Positions 40,021 to 49,219 of a stretch of DNA of 64,000 bases are shown piece after piece (positions within the stretch are counted from its first letter, which is position 1; each line of letters begins with the position of its first letter). The position numbers were made by a program, and so were the translations under genes. Origin of the DNA: Enterococcus timonensis (GTDB lineage: Bacteria; Bacillota; Bacilli; Lactobacillales; Enterococcaceae). The notes beneath the pieces are model-generated. The model worked only from the letters and a program-made list of their open reading frames with translations. It was not told where the DNA came from and made no database searches. The stretch is from contig NZ_FNVY01000004.1 in the NCBI RefSeq assembly GCF_900104595.1, positions 682,001-746,000 on the forward strand, in the 5' to 3' direction.

Positions 40021-40968
40021 TTAAACGGCAATCGGCGCTTTAATGGCCGGAGCACTTTGATAATTTTCTAAAGTAATATCTTGGACATCAAAATCAAAAA
40101 TATCCGTTTTTTCAGGGTTTAAAATTAATTTAGGCATCTCAAGAACCGGACGCGATAATTGAAGTTCAATTTGCTCCAGGTGATTGAGATATAAATGGGC
40201 GTCTCCTAATGTATGAATAAATTCTCCCACTTCAAGGCCTGTTTGGCGGGCAATTAAATGGGTTAACAAAGCATAGGAGGCAATATTAAACGGCACACCT
40301 AAGAAAACATCGCCACTCCGTTGATAAAGTTGGCAAGATAATTTCCCGTCAGCTACATAAAACTGAAATAAACTATGACACGGCGGCAAAGCCATAGTCG
40401 GTACATCTTCTGGATTCCAAGCAGAAACAATCAAACGCCGCGAGTCGGGATTTTTTTTGATTTGTTCAATCACATCTTGAATTTGATCAATAAAGCTCCC
40501 GTCTCTTGTTTGCCAATGACGCCACTGGGCCCCGTAAATATTTCCTAACTCACCATAAATTTTAGCAAAATCTTCATCGGCTATGATTTGGTCGGTGAAT
40601 TTTTTCATTTCTTCTTTGTAAATTTTAGCAAATGCAGTATCGGTTGTACTACGAATACCAAAGTCGGTCATATCCGGTCCCGTATAATTCTCAGAGACGA
40701 TATATTTTTCAAAAGCCCATTCATCCCAAATATGATTATTGTGCTGGAGTAAATAACGAATATTCGTGTCCCCTTTTAAAAACCACAGAAGTTCTGATTT
40801 AATCAAACCAAAAGGAACTTTTTTTGTTGTTAATAAAGGAAAACCTTGTGAAAGATCAAAGCGCATTTGATACCCAAAAATTGATTTTGTGCCCGTGCCT
40901 GTGCGATCGGTTTTAACCGTTCCTTGGTCCAAAATTTTTCGTGCTAAGTTCAAGTATTGTTCTTCCAT
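40021..40968 (-). CDS. thyA: Thymidylate synthase
   Basis: Methylates dUMP to dTMP with methylenetetrahydrofolate. The 315-residue protein shows [20 protein letters not shown] with the phosphate-binding Arg and [14 protein letters not shown]. The active-site Cys is in [13 protein letters not shown], and [23 protein letters not shown] and [12 protein letters not shown] follow. An insertion of about 50 residues (residues 90-140) marks the longer Lactobacillus-type enzyme. It is co-transcribed with folA and lies ten bases after the ABC-F gene. Confidence 0.97.
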   Translation of the reverse strand: MEEQYLNLARKILDQGTVKTDRTGTGTKSIFGYQMRFDLSQGFPLLTTKKVPFGLIKSELLWFLKGDTNIRYLLQHNNHIWDEWAFEKYIVSENYTGPDMTDFGIRSTTDTAFAKIYKEEMKKFTDQIIADEDFAKIYGELGNIYGAQWRHWQTRDGSFIDQIQDVIEQIKKNPDSRRLIVSAWNPEDVPTMALPPCHSLFQFYVADGKLSCQLYQRSGDVFLGVPFNIASYALLTHLIARQTGLEVGEFIHTLGDAHLYLNHLEQIELQLSRPVLEMPKLILNPEKTDIFDFDVQDITLENYQSAPAIKAPIAV

Positions 40969-40977
40969 TATTTTCTC

Positions 40978-42864
40978 CTATACGAATTGGCCTAAGTAGT
41001 CCCAGCGTTCCATTTTTTCATCTAGTTGTTGCTGGGTGGCGGAAAGTTCATCTTGTAAATTTTGTAAAGCAGTAAAATCAGATCCTTGTTGGGTCATATC
41101 TTTTTCTAGTTGCGTTGCTTTTTGTTCTAGTTTGTCAATTTCTGACTCAATAGTCGCCCATTCTTTTTCTTCTAAGTAGGTCAACTTCGTTTTTTCGGTA
41201 GATTTTTTTGGTTCAGGCGCTGTTGTTTTCACTGTTTCTTTTTTAACTGATTTTTTTTCAGCTATTTTTTCTTGAGCCAAATATTCAGAAATGGTCCCAA
41301 AGTAAGTTTCATATTTTCCAGATCCTTGCATCAAAATTAATTTGTGACAAGTTTTATCCAAAAAATACCGATCGTGACTCACTACGATGACGGCACCTTT
41401 AAAGTCTTGTAAATAATCTTCTAAGACCGTTAAGGTGGCGATATCTAAATCATTAGTAGGTTCATCTAGTAACAAGACATTTGGTGAGCTCATAAGTAAC
41501 TTCAATAAAAATAAACGCCGCTTTTCTCCACCTGATAATTGTCTTACTAAAGTGCCGTGCATAAAGCGCGGAAATAAAAAGCGTTCCAATAATTCTGGTA
41601 CGGAAATTTTTTCGCCATTTTTATTTTCAACTACTTCGGCGGTTTCTTGCAAATAAGCAATCATTCGCAAATCTTCAGGTAAGTCTGGCATAATTTGCGT
41701 GTAATAAGCTAGACGAACGGTTTCACCTTGCTCAAAGACGCCAGAAGTTAACGGGATTTTTCCGGCTAAAAGATTTAAGAGCGTTGTTTTTCCTACCCCA
41801 TTGTCGCCGACAATCCCTACCCGGTCGCCTGCTTGAATCAAAAGATTAAAGTCATCTAAAATAAGATGATCTTGCACTTTAAGCGCAGCGTCTTTTAAGC
41901 GCAAAACTTTTTTTCCTAAACGCGTGCTCCCCATATCCATGGTGACTTGTCCATCTTTGCTGGACGTATTAAGACTCTCTTTTAAATTTTCAAATCGTTT
42001 CACCCGCGCATCTTGTTTGGTGCCCCGCCCTTGTACTCCGGCGCGCATCCAGTCTAGTTCTTTTTTATAAAGTTGTTGGGCTTTTTCAGCTTGCAGTTGA
42101 TTGGTTTCATCCAAAACTTCTTTTTGCAAAACGTAACTTTCGTAATTACCGGCAATTTCTAAAAGTTTTCCTTGATTTAATTCAAAAATCCGTTGGGTGA
42201 CTCGATCTAAAAAATACCGATCATGAGTGACCATTAATAGCGCACCGCGATAATTTTGTAAAAAATTTTCCAACCAAGTAATTGCCTTAATATCCAAGTG
42301 GTTGGTAGGTTCATCTAGGAGTAATAAATCATAATCTTCCACTAAAACTTGCGCTAAGGCCACGCGCTTTTTTTGTCCGCCCGAAAGTTCGCCAATTTTT
42401 CTGGACCCTTGTGGCACCGAAAGTTGAGTTAAAATCCCTTTTACTTTCGTTTCTAGCTGCCAAACATCTTTGGCATTCATTTCTTCTTGGATTTGTAAAA
42501 ATTGTTTTTGCAAATCTGCATCAGTCGGATTTTCTTCTAAAGCTAATAATAAAGATTCATACTGGCGCAGTAATTTAATTTTAGGACTATCCCCCGTTAA
42601 GACGGCTTCTAAAACTGTCGCATCATTAGGTAGAGCGTCGGTTTGCGGCAACAGACCAATTTTATAATCTGACGAATGTTCCACTTGACCATTTTTTTCC
42701 GAAGTATCAAGACCTGCCAAAATTTTTAAAAGAGTGGATTTTCCGGTGCCGTTAGTTCCAATCAAACCAATCCGATCTTTTTCGTGAATAATAAACTCTA
42801 CATCGTCAAGAAGGATTTTCGCCCCGTATGTTTTATGTAAATGTTGCACTTTTAACTCTTGCAT
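40978..42864 (-). CDS. ABC-F ATPase (Uup/YfmR-like)
   Basis: A 628-residue cytoplasmic protein with two complete ATPase domains and no membrane segments. The first has GTNGTGKSTLL, LSGGQKKRVAL and LLLLDEPTNHLD. The second has GDNGVGKTTLL, LSGGEKRRLFL and LLLDEPTNDLD. A C-terminal coiled coil of about 80 residues (KLTYLEEKEWATIESEIDKLE onward) is typical of the Uup branch. Uup/YfmR proteins relieve ribosome stalling, for example at proline-rich stretches, and are not resistance determinants. It heads a cluster with thyA and folA. It is clearly distinct from the Lsa-type ABC-F at 4956-6452. Confidence 0.9.
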   Translation of the reverse strand: MQELKVQHLHKTYGAKILLDDVEFIIHEKDRIGLIGTNGTGKSTLLKILAGLDTSEKNGQVEHSSDYKIGLLPQTDALPNDATVLEAVLTGDSPKIKLLRQYESLLLALEENPTDADLQKQFLQIQEEMNAKDVWQLETKVKGILTQLSVPQGSRKIGELSGGQKKRVALAQVLVEDYDLLLLDEPTNHLDIKAITWLENFLQNYRGALLMVTHDRYFLDRVTQRIFELNQGKLLEIAGNYESYVLQKEVLDETNQLQAEKAQQLYKKELDWMRAGVQGRGTKQDARVKRFENLKESLNTSSKDGQVTMDMGSTRLGKKVLRLKDAALKVQDHLILDDFNLLIQAGDRVGIVGDNGVGKTTLLNLLAGKIPLTSGVFEQGETVRLAYYTQIMPDLPEDLRMIAYLQETAEVVENKNGEKISVPELLERFLFPRFMHGTLVRQLSGGEKRRLFLLKLLMSSPNVLLLDEPTNDLDIATLTVLEDYLQDFKGAVIVVSHDRYFLDKTCHKLILMQGSGKYETYFGTISEYLAQEKIAEKKSVKKETVKTTAPEPKKSTEKTKLTYLEEKEWATIESEIDKLEQKATQLEKDMTQQGSDFTALQNLQDELSATQQQLDEKMERWDYLGQFV

Positions 42865-42904
42865 CCAACCCCTCCTTTTTTATCCAGTTTAGCATAATTA
42901 AAGC

Positions 42905-42947
42905 CACAAAAAAAGAAGCACAGACTTTTCAGTCGGCTCCTTTTTTA
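42905..42947 (-). terminator. Terminator downstream of the unknown 153-residue gene
   Basis: On the minus strand GGAGCCGACTG, AAAA and CAGTCTGTGCTTC form an imperfect stem followed by seven T residues. Confidence 0.75.
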
Positions 42948-42959
42948 TGGAAATTTAAA

Positions 42960-43421
42960 TTATAGATTTTTGCTGTAAACATCTTCGACAGATTGTTTAG
43001 GATCAATCACAATATATAAAGCCCCGTTTTGCTCAGAAACTTTTGTTGATTGATATTCATTATCTAGACCTTCTTGGAATGGTGTTTCTTGATCTTTATA
43101 TGGGAAATAAATCAAGTCAGGCACGCCATGGGAATAAAGAATTTCCATTTTTTCAATATCTTGATATTTCAAAGCCCGAGAAAACATCCCCAACTCCAAG
43201 CCACCTAAATTAATATCTTCTGTCGTCACATGATCGGCTTCAGGGAAAATTTCAATTTTAAATCCTTGTGCTGGATGAATTTCTTTAAAATCGCTGCCAC
43301 CAATTCGGCCAAAGCTAGTAGATACTTGTTTAATCCATAAATCTCCAATAAAGCGACGGTTAACAGTCCATGTTTCGCCGTTGCGGAAATAAAATTTTAA
43401 ACTAGTCATTGCTTTTGTCAT
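42960..43421 (-). CDS. Conserved protein of unknown function
   Basis: A 153-residue soluble protein with AAAGGAGA seven bases before the ATG. It is rich in beta-strand pattern: SLKFYFRNGETWTVNRRFIGDLWI, then FKIEIFPEADHV, then ALYIVIDPKQSVEDVY. There are no membrane segments, Cys clusters or nucleotide-binding motifs. I do not recognise the family. It lies between a thioesterase-like gene and a terminator, probably at the end of the mazG-cca transcript. Confidence 0.65.
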   Translation of the reverse strand: MTKAMTSLKFYFRNGETWTVNRRFIGDLWIKQVSTSFGRIGGSDFKEIHPAQGFKIEIFPEADHVTTEDINLGGLELGMFSRALKYQDIEKMEILYSHGVPDLIYFPYKDQETPFQEGLDNEYQSTKVSEQNGALYIVIDPKQSVEDVYSKNL

Positions 43422-43490
43422 ATCTCATTCTCCTTTGTTTTTCGATCTTACTACATCATTTTAGCACAAAAGACTTATTTTTTCACAAAA

Positions 43491-43853
43491 TTAGCGGTTT
43501 TTTTCTAGCGTTTCCATAAATGTTTCAGCCGTTACCTTAACACGGACATGTTGGCCGCGGGCGATGCATTTTTCACCTTCATAAACGACAAAGGAAAAGG
43601 AAAAACTTTTTTTACCGGTTTTTTCTAAAGTCGTCACCACTTTAATCGTCGCCCCCACGCCACTAGGAAGCAAATGGTCAATAGTCATTTGTACGCCAAC
43701 GGTTGTTTGACCTTCTGTTAGTTGAGTGGCACATTCTTTTAAGCAAGTATTTTCCACCATCGCCACTACTTTGGGCGTGGCTAAAACTTCTAAAGTACCT
43801 GAGAGTAAGTGCGCTGCAGTATCATTTGTGGTTACTTTAAATATTTGTTCCAT
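43491..43853 (-). CDS. Hotdog-fold thioesterase (FlK-like)
   Basis: A 120-residue protein with the pattern of small hotdog thioesterases. VVAMVENTCLKECATQL contains the family's acidic helix residue, then GVQMTIDHLLPSGVGATIKVVTTLEKTGKKSFSFSFVVYEGEKCIARGQHVRV covers the central strands. It is closest to the fluoroacetyl-CoA thioesterase (FlK) group, here probably acting on some acyl-CoA; the natural substrate is unknown. Its start lies inside the 3' end of cca (22-base overlap), so it is co-transcribed and translationally coupled. Confidence 0.75.
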   Translation of the reverse strand: MEQIFKVTTNDTAAHLLSGTLEVLATPKVVAMVENTCLKECATQLTEGQTTVGVQMTIDHLLPSGVGATIKVVTTLEKTGKKSFSFSFVVYEGEKCIARGQHVRVKVTAETFMETLEKNR

Positions 43854-45055
43854 GGAAATTCCTCCGCCATTTTTTCAAGTAAACTGTTTTTTTCGTTAGG
43901 CCAGCGATGGATCACTACATTCTTTTCCGCCAGCGCAAGAGCCGCTCCTACCCAAAGTCCTGCTGGGTACTGAAAGTTTTTTAACAAATCATCGCCGGAA
44001 AGATCAAGTTCACTTTTATTTTTAATCGGCAATTGTTCAAAAACTTCCGTAACGCCAGCCAAATCGACTTCTTCTTGATAATAAATCATCAGCATTTCTA
44101 ACTGTTGACTTAATGAGTTTCCTAATTGATAAACTTCCCAAGTATTTAACATTCGTGTTTTGCGGACTGGTAAAAAGGCGGTCAATTTTTTAACATCGTT
44201 CATTAAATTTTTCGACAGTTTCCAAGCTCTTAAAAAAGTTTCAATTCCAACTTTTTTACTGGTGAAATCATAAAGTAAAGTCCACGCCAAGACTGGATTT
44301 TCTAGCGTTTGTTTTTGCAAAGCATGGAGTAACGTTTTTAATGCTTTGTCTTCGCCTAATAAATGCGGCGTGCAGCGATAAAGTTCGCTGTCTAAAAAAG
44401 CTTGCAAGCCACTTGTAGCAAAGTCGCCTAATAATAATTTTTCAAATTCAACTCGGATCCGCTCCACCGCAATTTTTTCTAAAAGATCATGACGTTTTTT
44501 CATCGCAGCAAATGTTTTTTCTTCAATGGAAAAGCCAAGTTGCCCGGCAAAACGCACTCCCCGCATCATCCGCAAAGCATCTTCTGAAAAGCGTTCTTCA
44601 GGTTCGCCCACTGCGCGAATAATTTTTTCTTCTAAATCTTTTAGACCGTCAAATAAATCAATTAAATTTCCGTTAGTGTCTACCGCTAAAGCATTCATCG
44701 TAAAATCTCGCCGCTTTAAATCTTCTTTTAACGAGCGGACAAAAGTCACTTGTGAAGGCCGGCGGAAATCTTCGTAGCCTTGTTCGGTCCTAAAAGTCGT
44801 AATTTCATAAGTTTCTCCCCGCTCCAAAACAGCAATTGTTCCGTGTTCAATCCCCAGGTCAAAATATTTCGGAAACAACTGGGCAATTTCATGGGGCGTG
44901 GCGTTTGTCGCAATATCCACATCATGAATCAAATGATGCAATAAAAAATCCCGCACACAGCCCCCTACAAAATACGCTTCAAATCCGGCGGCGGTAATTT
45001 TTTCTAAAACTGGCAGTGCCGTTTCAAATTCTGGTGGAAAATGTTCAATTTTCAT
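43832..45055 (-). CDS. cca: CCA-adding tRNA nucleotidyltransferase
   Basis: Adds or repairs the 3' CCA of tRNAs. The 407-residue class II enzyme has YFVGGCVRDFLL, then DVDIATNATPHEIAQLFPKY with the catalytic Asp pair. RDFTMNALAVDTNGNLIDLFDGLKDLEEKIIRAVGEPEERFSEDALRMMRGVRFAGQL contains the EDxxRxxR nucleotide-recognition motif. The start is the ATG at 45055 after AAAGGAGG; the longer frame extends into the upstream MazG gene. Neighbouring MazG and cca genes overlap, and a thioesterase gene follows. Specificity for CCA (not A- or CC-only) is inferred from full-length homology. Confidence 0.94.
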   Translation of the reverse strand: MKIEHFPPEFETALPVLEKITAAGFEAYFVGGCVRDFLLHHLIHDVDIATNATPHEIAQLFPKYFDLGIEHGTIAVLERGETYEITTFRTEQGYEDFRRPSQVTFVRSLKEDLKRRDFTMNALAVDTNGNLIDLFDGLKDLEEKIIRAVGEPEERFSEDALRMMRGVRFAGQLGFSIEEKTFAAMKKRHDLLEKIAVERIRVEFEKLLLGDFATSGLQAFLDSELYRCTPHLLGEDKALKTLLHALQKQTLENPVLAWTLLYDFTSKKVGIETFLRAWKLSKNLMNDVKKLTAFLPVRKTRMLNTWEVYQLGNSLSQQLEMLMIYYQEEVDLAGVTEVFEQLPIKNKSELDLSGDDLLKNFQYPAGLWVGAALALAEKNVVIHRWPNEKNSLLEKMAEEFPWNKYLK

Positions 45056-45383
45056 CCTCATCCTCCTTTCTTTCAAAACGTTTGGCATCTCGATTATAAA
45101 ATTTAGTCATATTTTCATTGAACGCTGTAGTTAAATCAATGTCTAAAGAATTGGCCATCATCATCGTAACAATGAAGACATCTCCTAATTCTTCAGCGAC
45201 CGTTTTAGCCGGTTCACTGGCTTTTTTTTGTTTCGGTCCATAGTAGTGGTTGATCTCTCGGGCCAACTCACCTACTTCTTCAGTGAGGCGAGCCATTTGC
45301 GCTAAAGGTTCAAAATAGCCCACTTTAAATTGTTGAATGTAATCATCGACTTCTTTTTGTAGGTCGGTTAGGTTTTTTTCCAA
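45045..45383 (-). CDS. MazG-family nucleotide pyrophosphohydrolase
   Basis: A 112-residue all-helical protein. MARLTEEVGELAREINHYYG and KTVAEELGDVFIVTMMMANSLDID give the two magnesium-binding motifs (ExxE and ExxD) of MazG-type enzymes. These remove pyrophosphate from non-canonical or excess nucleoside triphosphates. The initiator is TTG at 45383, seven bases after GGAGGG; the longer ATG frame to 45446 lacks a ribosome-binding site. Its stop overlaps the cca start region by 11 bases. It corresponds to the YpjD-type protein found with cca in Bacillus. Confidence 0.88.
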   Translation of the reverse strand: MEKNLTDLQKEVDDYIQQFKVGYFEPLAQMARLTEEVGELAREINHYYGPKQKKASEPAKTVAEELGDVFIVTMMMANSLDIDLTTAFNENMTKFYNRDAKRFERKEDEDEN

Positions 45384-45566
45384 AATCTTCCCTCCAGTTT
45401 TTCTCCAACTCATCTCTCTTATCTTACCAAAAAAACCGCCAATCATTCAATCAAACTTCTTTTAAGTCCAATTTTTTTACTGATTGAAACAATAGTTGGC
45501 TCTTGTTGTTTGTTTTTGACAATGCTAAGATAAATGCAGAAGATTTTTTGGCCAGGAGGGAAATGA

Positions 45567-46448
45567 ATGAAAGTACGGATTTTGTTAAAAGACATTTTGA
45601 TGATTTTATTTGGTACAGGACTTTATGCGTTTGGTTTAGTTTATTTTAATATGGCCAATCAGTTAGCTGAAGGTGGCGTCACTGGGATTAGTTTAATTTT
45701 ATTAAATTTATTAAAAATTGATCCCGCCATTTCTACTTTAGTTATTAATATTCCGCTAATTTTAATTGGCGGGAAAATTTTAGGGAAACGGTCTTTTTTT
45801 TACACGATTATTGGTACTGTCGCCCTTTCATTTTTCTTATTTGTTTGGCAAAGGATTGAAATAAATATTAATATCGATCACGATTTGCTAATTGCGGCTC
45901 TTTTGGCGGGATTTTTTGGCGGTCTTGGTTCTGGATTTGTTTATCGCGTCGGGGGTACAACAGGTGGCGCGGATATTGTGGCTCGCATATTGGAGCGCAA
46001 GTTTGGCATTTCCATGGGTAAATCCCTTCTAGGTTTTGATGTTTTTGTTTTGTTATTATCGTTAACTTATATTGATTTGAAACATATGATGTACACCTTG
46101 ATTATTTCTTATATGTTCTCGCAAATTGTCGATTTTGTTCAAGATGGTTCATATAAAGCTCGTGGCGTGCTGGTGATTTCTGATTTTAGTGAAGAAATCG
46201 GTGCTCAAGTGATGACTAGTTTAACCCGAGGTGTCAGTTTTCTAGAAGGTCAAGGTGGTTTTTCTAAAGCCGAGAAAAAAATTCTTTACGTAGTCGTCTC
46301 GCCAGTAGAATTAGTCAATGTCAAACGGATTATTGAAGAAATCGATCCAAAAGCTTTTGTTTCGGTCATAAATGTCCACGAAGCAATCGGGGAAGGTTTC
46401 ACTTATCAAAAGCCGCGCCGCTTTTCACTACGCCGGCACTCTTCATAA
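45567..46448 (+). CDS. YitT-family membrane protein (DUF2179)
   Basis: A 293-residue protein with five or six hydrophobic segments in the first 190 residues (DUF161/YitT domain: GLYAFGLVYFNMANQLAEGGVTGISL, GSGFVYRVGGTTGGADIVARI). A cytoplasmic DUF2179 domain ends it (TRGVSFLEGQGGFSKAEKKILYVVVSPVELVNVKRII). The function of the family is unknown; paralogues are common in Firmicutes and the DUF2179 domain resembles small ligand-binding modules. AGGAGGG lies before the ATG. It is a single gene on the plus strand among minus-strand operons. Confidence 0.88.
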   Translation: MKVRILLKDILMILFGTGLYAFGLVYFNMANQLAEGGVTGISLILLNLLKIDPAISTLVINIPLILIGGKILGKRSFFYTIIGTVALSFFLFVWQRIEININIDHDLLIAALLAGFFGGLGSGFVYRVGGTTGGADIVARILERKFGISMGKSLLGFDVFVLLLSLTYIDLKHMMYTLIISYMFSQIVDFVQDGSYKARGVLVISDFSEEIGAQVMTSLTRGVSFLEGQGGFSKAEKKILYVVVSPVELVNVKRIIEEIDPKAFVSVINVHEAIGEGFTYQKPRRFSLRRHSS

Positions 46449-46494
46449 AACAAAAAAACTTGGACTGCTTATTAAAAGCGATCCAAGTTTTTTA
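46449..46494. terminator. Bidirectional terminator between the yitT-like gene and ypiB
   Basis: AAAAAAACTTGGA and TCCAAGTTTTTT around a 17-base loop. The right arm lies within the last codons of ypiB. Confidence 0.75.
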
Positions 46495-47002
46495 ATTGTT
46501 GAGCTAATAGTTGAAATTGTGTTTGATTACCCTCTTCTAATGCTTGATCAATGGCTTGTAACAACCTGGCTTTTTCTTCGGCTAAAGAAATTTGCGTCAA
46601 AGTTTTTTCCACCGCCATTTGGGTCTCGGAATCAATTTCTTCATTCCACGAAAAAAATGGATTATCTTCTAAAACGCCTAAATAAAAATGATTTTCCCAG
46701 GCATTTGGAAATTTAATTTCCATAAAAAGTTTTGATCCCGCATGAAAACGAATCTCATGGAAAATCTGCTCAGCATCCTCAATCATTTGTTCATCAATTT
46801 GTAAAAAATAATCGCCATTTTCGTCAATCACTAACCCTCGTGGCGTTTGATCGGCCCGTTCAACAAAATGAATTGACGTCAATATTTCCGGATTTTTCAA
46901 TAAAAAATGCAAAAGCCAAGCAATTTCTGGTCGTTTAAAGGCAAGATTTTTTAGACACCAACGAATAAAATGTTGTTTTTCAGTAATCAGCGGTGTGTTC
47001 AT
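46472..47002 (-). CDS. ypiB: YpiB/UPF0302-family protein
   Basis: A 176-residue protein. The N-terminal UPF0302 domain is KQHFIRWCLKNLAFKRPEIAWLLHFLLKNPEIL and HFVERADQTPRGLVID. A C-terminal IDEAL-type helical motif follows (ARLLQAIDQALEEGNQTQFQLLAQQL). The family is conserved next to the TPR protein YpiA in Bacillales and Lactobacillales. YpiB has been linked to control of protein stability, including LpxC-like or cell-envelope processes in other settings, but its role here is unknown. It overlaps ypiA by four bases and ends in a bidirectional terminator. Confidence 0.85.
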   Translation of the reverse strand: MNTPLITEKQHFIRWCLKNLAFKRPEIAWLLHFLLKNPEILTSIHFVERADQTPRGLVIDENGDYFLQIDEQMIEDAEQIFHEIRFHAGSKLFMEIKFPNAWENHFYLGVLEDNPFFSWNEEIDSETQMAVEKTLTQISLAEEKARLLQAIDQALEEGNQTQFQLLAQQLKNLDRF

Positions 47003-48255
47003 TGGGCAAAATGGTCCAATGCAGCCACTAATGATTGAATTTCTAAATCTTCAGGCTCATGGGCTAAATAATGTTGCAAAATATCTCTTGCTTCTTTTAA
47101 GCGACCTTCTTCTCGTAAAAACAAGCCATATTCTTTTAAAAATTCTGGTTCGTGATTTAAATCAGCAGCTGCTAAATCAAAAAATTTGCCAGCCGATACA
47201 AAATCTTCTAACTGATTAAAAGCTGTCGCTTGTTGCCAGTAAGCGCGTGGCGTTTCTAATGGATGGTCTTGATATAATTTCAAAACAACGTCGAAATTTT
47301 CCTGCTGCAAATATAAATTCGCCAAAGCCGAAACAACTTCTTCTTCTTTATCACCAATAGCTAGCGCCTCAGTTAAAATATCCACTGCTCGCGTGCTTTC
47401 TTTTAAGCGATAGGCGTTTTGGGCACCCGCTAAAAATAAATCCACATTGAATGGATTTTGTTTCATCCCTTGCGTGAAGACAGCATCCGCTTCTTCGATC
47501 CGTTCTTCTTTTTGTAATAAATTTCCTAATGGGCCGTAAACACTTTGGTACTCGTCATTTAAGCTGAGCAACTGTTGATACAACTCGATAGCTTTTTCTC
47601 CTTCATCTAGCATTTCGTAAGTGTATCCTAGATAAAATAAGCGATCATCGGTGACTTCTTTTTCTAAAGCTTTTTGCAAATAGTCAACCGCCTCTTCAAA
47701 TTTTCCGCTCATAGCGTAACTAACGCCGAGGCGTTCGGCGATATTTTGACCGGCTATTTCTTCATTTTGATCTAAAATTAAGACTAAATAATACGTAGCG
47801 GCTTTTTGATACTGTTGCAGCGAAAAATATAATTCGGCTAAAGCAAAATTAATCAAAGGCTCATCAGGTAAGATTTTTTCAGCTTGTAATAATTTTTGTT
47901 CTGCCGCTTCAGGAATATCTATCAACTGGTACAAATCCGCTTGATCCAACAATGATGCCGGATAGTCTGGTGAACTAGCTGGAATATCGTCAAAATATTG
48001 AAACGCTTTATCATAATCATCTTCTTCAATGGCCAGTTCCCCCAAACTCAAAAGATAGCTGGTCTGGTAATTTTTAGCTAATAATTGCTCGTAAAGCGTT
48101 ACTGCTTGTTCGATAAAACCTAGTTGGTACAATTCTTCGCCGAGTTCCGCTAAGACCGGCTCAGGGTCTTTTTTTAAAGCTTCAGCAAAAGCCAATTCGG
48201 CTGCGACAAAATCATTATTTTCTAGCGCTTGTAACATTTCTTCACTTTTAGTCAT
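46999..48255 (-). CDS. ypiA: TPR-repeat protein YpiA
   Basis: A 418-residue soluble protein made almost entirely of tetratricopeptide repeats. At least nine helix pairs are visible, for example AERLGVSYAMSGKFEEAVDYLQKAL, DRLFYLGYTYEMLDEGEKAIELYQQLL and GPLGNLLQKEERIEEADAVFTQGM. TPR stacks act as protein-binding scaffolds. The ypiA-ypiB pair is conserved across Firmicutes beside aromatic-amino-acid genes in B. subtilis. Here the upstream neighbour is a degenerate AroB-like gene, which may be a relic of the same ancestral order. Four- and eight-base overlaps join all three genes. Confidence 0.9.
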   Translation of the reverse strand: MTKSEEMLQALENNDFVAAELAFAEALKKDPEPVLAELGEELYQLGFIEQAVTLYEQLLAKNYQTSYLLSLGELAIEEDDYDKAFQYFDDIPASSPDYPASLLDQADLYQLIDIPEAAEQKLLQAEKILPDEPLINFALAELYFSLQQYQKAATYYLVLILDQNEEIAGQNIAERLGVSYAMSGKFEEAVDYLQKALEKEVTDDRLFYLGYTYEMLDEGEKAIELYQQLLSLNDEYQSVYGPLGNLLQKEERIEEADAVFTQGMKQNPFNVDLFLAGAQNAYRLKESTRAVDILTEALAIGDKEEEVVSALANLYLQQENFDVVLKLYQDHPLETPRAYWQQATAFNQLEDFVSAGKFFDLAAADLNHEPEFLKEYGLFLREEGRLKEARDILQHYLAHEPEDLEIQSLVAALDHFAQ

Positions 48256-49219
48256 CGTATTCTCCTTTTATAAATTGTTGCCAATATTTTTGTAGCTCTA
48301 ATTCATCGTGGCCGCCGCTGATTTGTTTGAAATCCGCAATTAAAACAATGGGCTCTTCAAAGTCATAAAAATCAACGGGAGTAAATTTTTCTGGTAACTC
48401 AACTGAGAGTCCGACATATTTCAACCAATTTTTTAATTTTACCAAAGAAATAGAAAAATGGGTGCTTTTTTTGCTCAAAAAAATAATAAATATTAGTGCC
48501 TGCACTAATGAAGATTCTGTCGACATCGTTTTAGCAAAAAAACGACTCAAGGCTCGCCACGATTGCAAAAATAAATTCGTCTCAGCTTGTTCTAAGCTAG
48601 CTAAAATATCCGGCAAATAAATTCCTGGCGAATTTTTCAAAAACGCCGCGGAATTTGGATAGAATCTCGCTAAATCCCCTAAAAATTCTCGATCATTTAA
48701 AAAACTAATCACCACTAAAAATAACAAATCTGCAGCACTTGAGCGATCCGTTTGTGGGGCGAAAAAAATAAATTCTGCTTTAATATCAGTATTTCCTTTT
48801 AAAAAATTTTCCCCAGATGATTTGATCACGGAACCAATACCCGCTCGTGCTTGCCAAACGCCAAAAAAATCAGTCGGAATCAACCATAACTTTTCCACGG
48901 AAGAAGCTAAACTTGCAGTCATTTGCGCTAAACTCACCGCCTGATGAGATCCGATTCCTAAGCAATATTTGAACGCTTCCCCTTGTTCCAGATATTCTAA
49001 TAATTCCTCAAAAATTTGCAAAGAAACGCCTTGATAACTATCAGAAACAATATACCAACTGACTTGCGTTTTAAAAATCCGCGCCAAAACTTCGGCTAAA
49101 GATTCATAATGTTCCTTTGAACCAATGATTAGCATTTTTTCATCACGAGGAATTGTTTTAATCACTTCAAAAAAATTCTCCCCATAAATCCAACTAACTT
49201 GCTCAATTTCTTGACGCAT
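48248..49219 (-). CDS. Degenerate AroB-like protein of unknown function
   Basis: A 323-residue soluble protein that can be aligned by eye to 3-dehydroquinate synthase. CLGIGSHQAVSLAQMTASLA lies where AroB has ALGGGVVGDLSGFVAS. LWLIPTDFFGVWQARAGIGS lies at the place of YNIPTSLLAQVDASIGGK. STESSLVQALIFIIF replaces SHGEAVALGMVAITK, and a similar LxPTxW/SVELPE end follows. The NAD glycine loop, the catalytic Lys and the metal-binding His residues are lost, and no GHTLGHALE motif is present, so it cannot be an active synthase. The reading frame is intact with a good start, so it is a kept protein and not a pseudogene. It is coupled to ypiA by an eight-base overlap. Confidence 0.6.
   Translation of the reverse strand: MRQEIEQVSWIYGENFFEVIKTIPRDEKMLIIGSKEHYESLAEVLARIFKTQVSWYIVSDSYQGVSLQIFEELLEYLEQGEAFKYCLGIGSHQAVSLAQMTASLASSVEKLWLIPTDFFGVWQARAGIGSVIKSSGENFLKGNTDIKAEFIFFAPQTDRSSAADLLFLVVISFLNDREFLGDLARFYPNSAAFLKNSPGIYLPDILASLEQAETNLFLQSWRALSRFFAKTMSTESSLVQALIFIIFLSKKSTHFSISLVKLKNWLKYVGLSVELPEKFTPVDFYDFEEPIVLIADFKQISGGHDELELQKYWQQFIKGEYDD

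Noticed and set aside
46372-46716. A 114-residue plus-strand frame after the yitT-like gene
   Set aside because: It crosses the bidirectional terminator and lies antisense to ypiB; there is no ribosome-binding site.
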